A stretch of DNA of 32,962 nucleotides from Anaerolineae bacterium (lineage in GTDB: Bacteria > Chloroflexota > Anaerolineae > Anaerolineales > Villigracilaceae), in contig JABGOQ010000081.1 in NCBI GenBank assembly GCA_018645405.1, positions 1 through 32,962 of the forward strand, given 5' to 3'. Position numbers and translations under genes: made by a program. Numbering within the stretch: the first letter of the stretch is position 1; each line of letters opens with the position of its first letter. Shown here piece after piece: positions 32,702-32,962 of the stretch. Under the pieces are notes generated by a model. The model saw only the letters and a list, made by a program, of their open reading frames with translations, searched no databases and was not told the DNA's origin.

Positions 32702-32962
32702 ATGACCGAAAACGTTTGGCAACTAGAAGAAGGTGAAGTTCGCAAACCTGGTATTGTCCATGTGGTTATGCTGGCTCTTTTCACAGGTATTGGTATTGTT
32801 GTTGGTACCTTTGGAAGCTTGGCAATTCCGATTGGTTTTGTTTCTGCATTCTGGCCTGGTCAGGCTGTGCAGAGTATTGGATCTATCTGGTTTGGGTGGT
32901 GGGGAGCCATCGCATCTGGATTGTTCCCGATGATTTCAAACTCGTTATCCGGTTCTGCTCCG
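32702..32962 (+). CDS. Integral membrane protein, N-terminal part
   Basis: 87 codons from the ATG at 32702 (AAGGAG eight bases upstream) to the window edge. After a hydrophilic start (MTENVWQLEEGEVRKPG) come a helix (VHVVMLALFTGIGIVVGTFG) and a Gly/Trp-rich segment with FWPGQAVQSIGSIWFGWWGAIA. The pattern recalls prokaryotic membrane sensors or ECF-type substrate-binding components with PGxxVQ and WxGWxG turns, but I cannot assign it. The C-terminal part lies outside the window. Confidence 0.7.
   Translation, partial: MTENVWQLEEGEVRKPGIVHVVMLALFTGIGIVVGTFGSLAIPIGFVSAFWPGQAVQSIGSIWFGWWGAIASGLFPMISNSLSGSAP

Noticed and set aside
1..32962. tRNA, rRNA, CRISPR arrays and phage attachment sites
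   Set aside because: Looked for T-arm-like GTTCGA contexts, rRNA-like stretches and regularly spaced repeats by eye; none found. A covariance-model scan was not possible here.

Overview
This window looks like part of a chromosome from an uncultured or environmental member of the Chloroflexota, class Anaerolineae. That is an inference. It rests on lipoproteins with long Ala/Thr/Pro linkers, the mix of families (Eis-like acetyltransferase, tandem phosphofructokinase, GH3 protein with C-terminal membrane helices), and several unrelated families of palindromic intergenic repeats. TGA is used as an ordinary stop by several genes, so the genetic code is standard.

Layout. Positions 1-7.5 kb (minus strand) hold surface-polysaccharide genes: a partial flippase, a nucleotide-sugar epimerase, a UDP-GlcNAc-type 6-dehydrogenase and a pyruvyltransferase-family protein. 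Among them lie the tRNA t6A genes tsaE-tsaB and a PLP aminotransferase. A truncated second copy of the aminotransferase 5' end sits just upstream of the pyruvyltransferase gene, which marks a recombination scar. Positions 7.5-8.2 kb have no gene but carry a MITE-like palindrome and a decayed copy of a lipoprotein leader. Positions 8.2-10.5 kb (plus) encode two secreted lipoproteins. Positions 10.7-19.4 kb (minus) encode an Eis-like acetyltransferase, a fused two-domain phosphofructokinase, a graveyard of transposase fragments, a BMP-like lipoprotein, Hsp20, an FKBP isomerase, a peroxiredoxin-like protein, a YdjM-like membrane protein and a CDP-alcohol phosphatidyltransferase. Positions 19.4-26.4 kb (minus) form a tight cluster: a glutaredoxin-thioredoxin reductase fusion, a lipoprotein, a HAD phosphatase, a 115-aa unknown, 6-phosphogluconate dehydrogenase, glucose-6-phosphate dehydrogenase and a flavin halogenase-like enzyme. 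Positions 26.6-32.4 kb (plus) encode an AAA+ ATPase, a glycerophosphodiesterase, a threonine dehydratase-like enzyme and a large GH3 protein. The start of a membrane protein runs off the right edge.

The most notable item is the peroxiredoxin-like gene at 17371-17931. It reads through an in-frame TGA at exactly the position of the family's first redox Cys (GULVCREH). A perfect 6-bp stem with a G-containing tetraloop begins 19 nt after the TGA, as expected for a bacterial SECIS element. I read it as a probable selenoprotein that ordinary gene calling would cut to its C-terminal two thirds.

Functional links. The window combines central carbon metabolism (pfk, zwf, gnd), NADPH- and thiol-based redox (zwf/gnd, glutaredoxin-thioredoxin reductase, peroxiredoxin-like protein), and envelope building (polysaccharide genes, phospholipid head-group enzyme, lipoproteins). 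No rRNA, tRNA or CRISPR array was seen.
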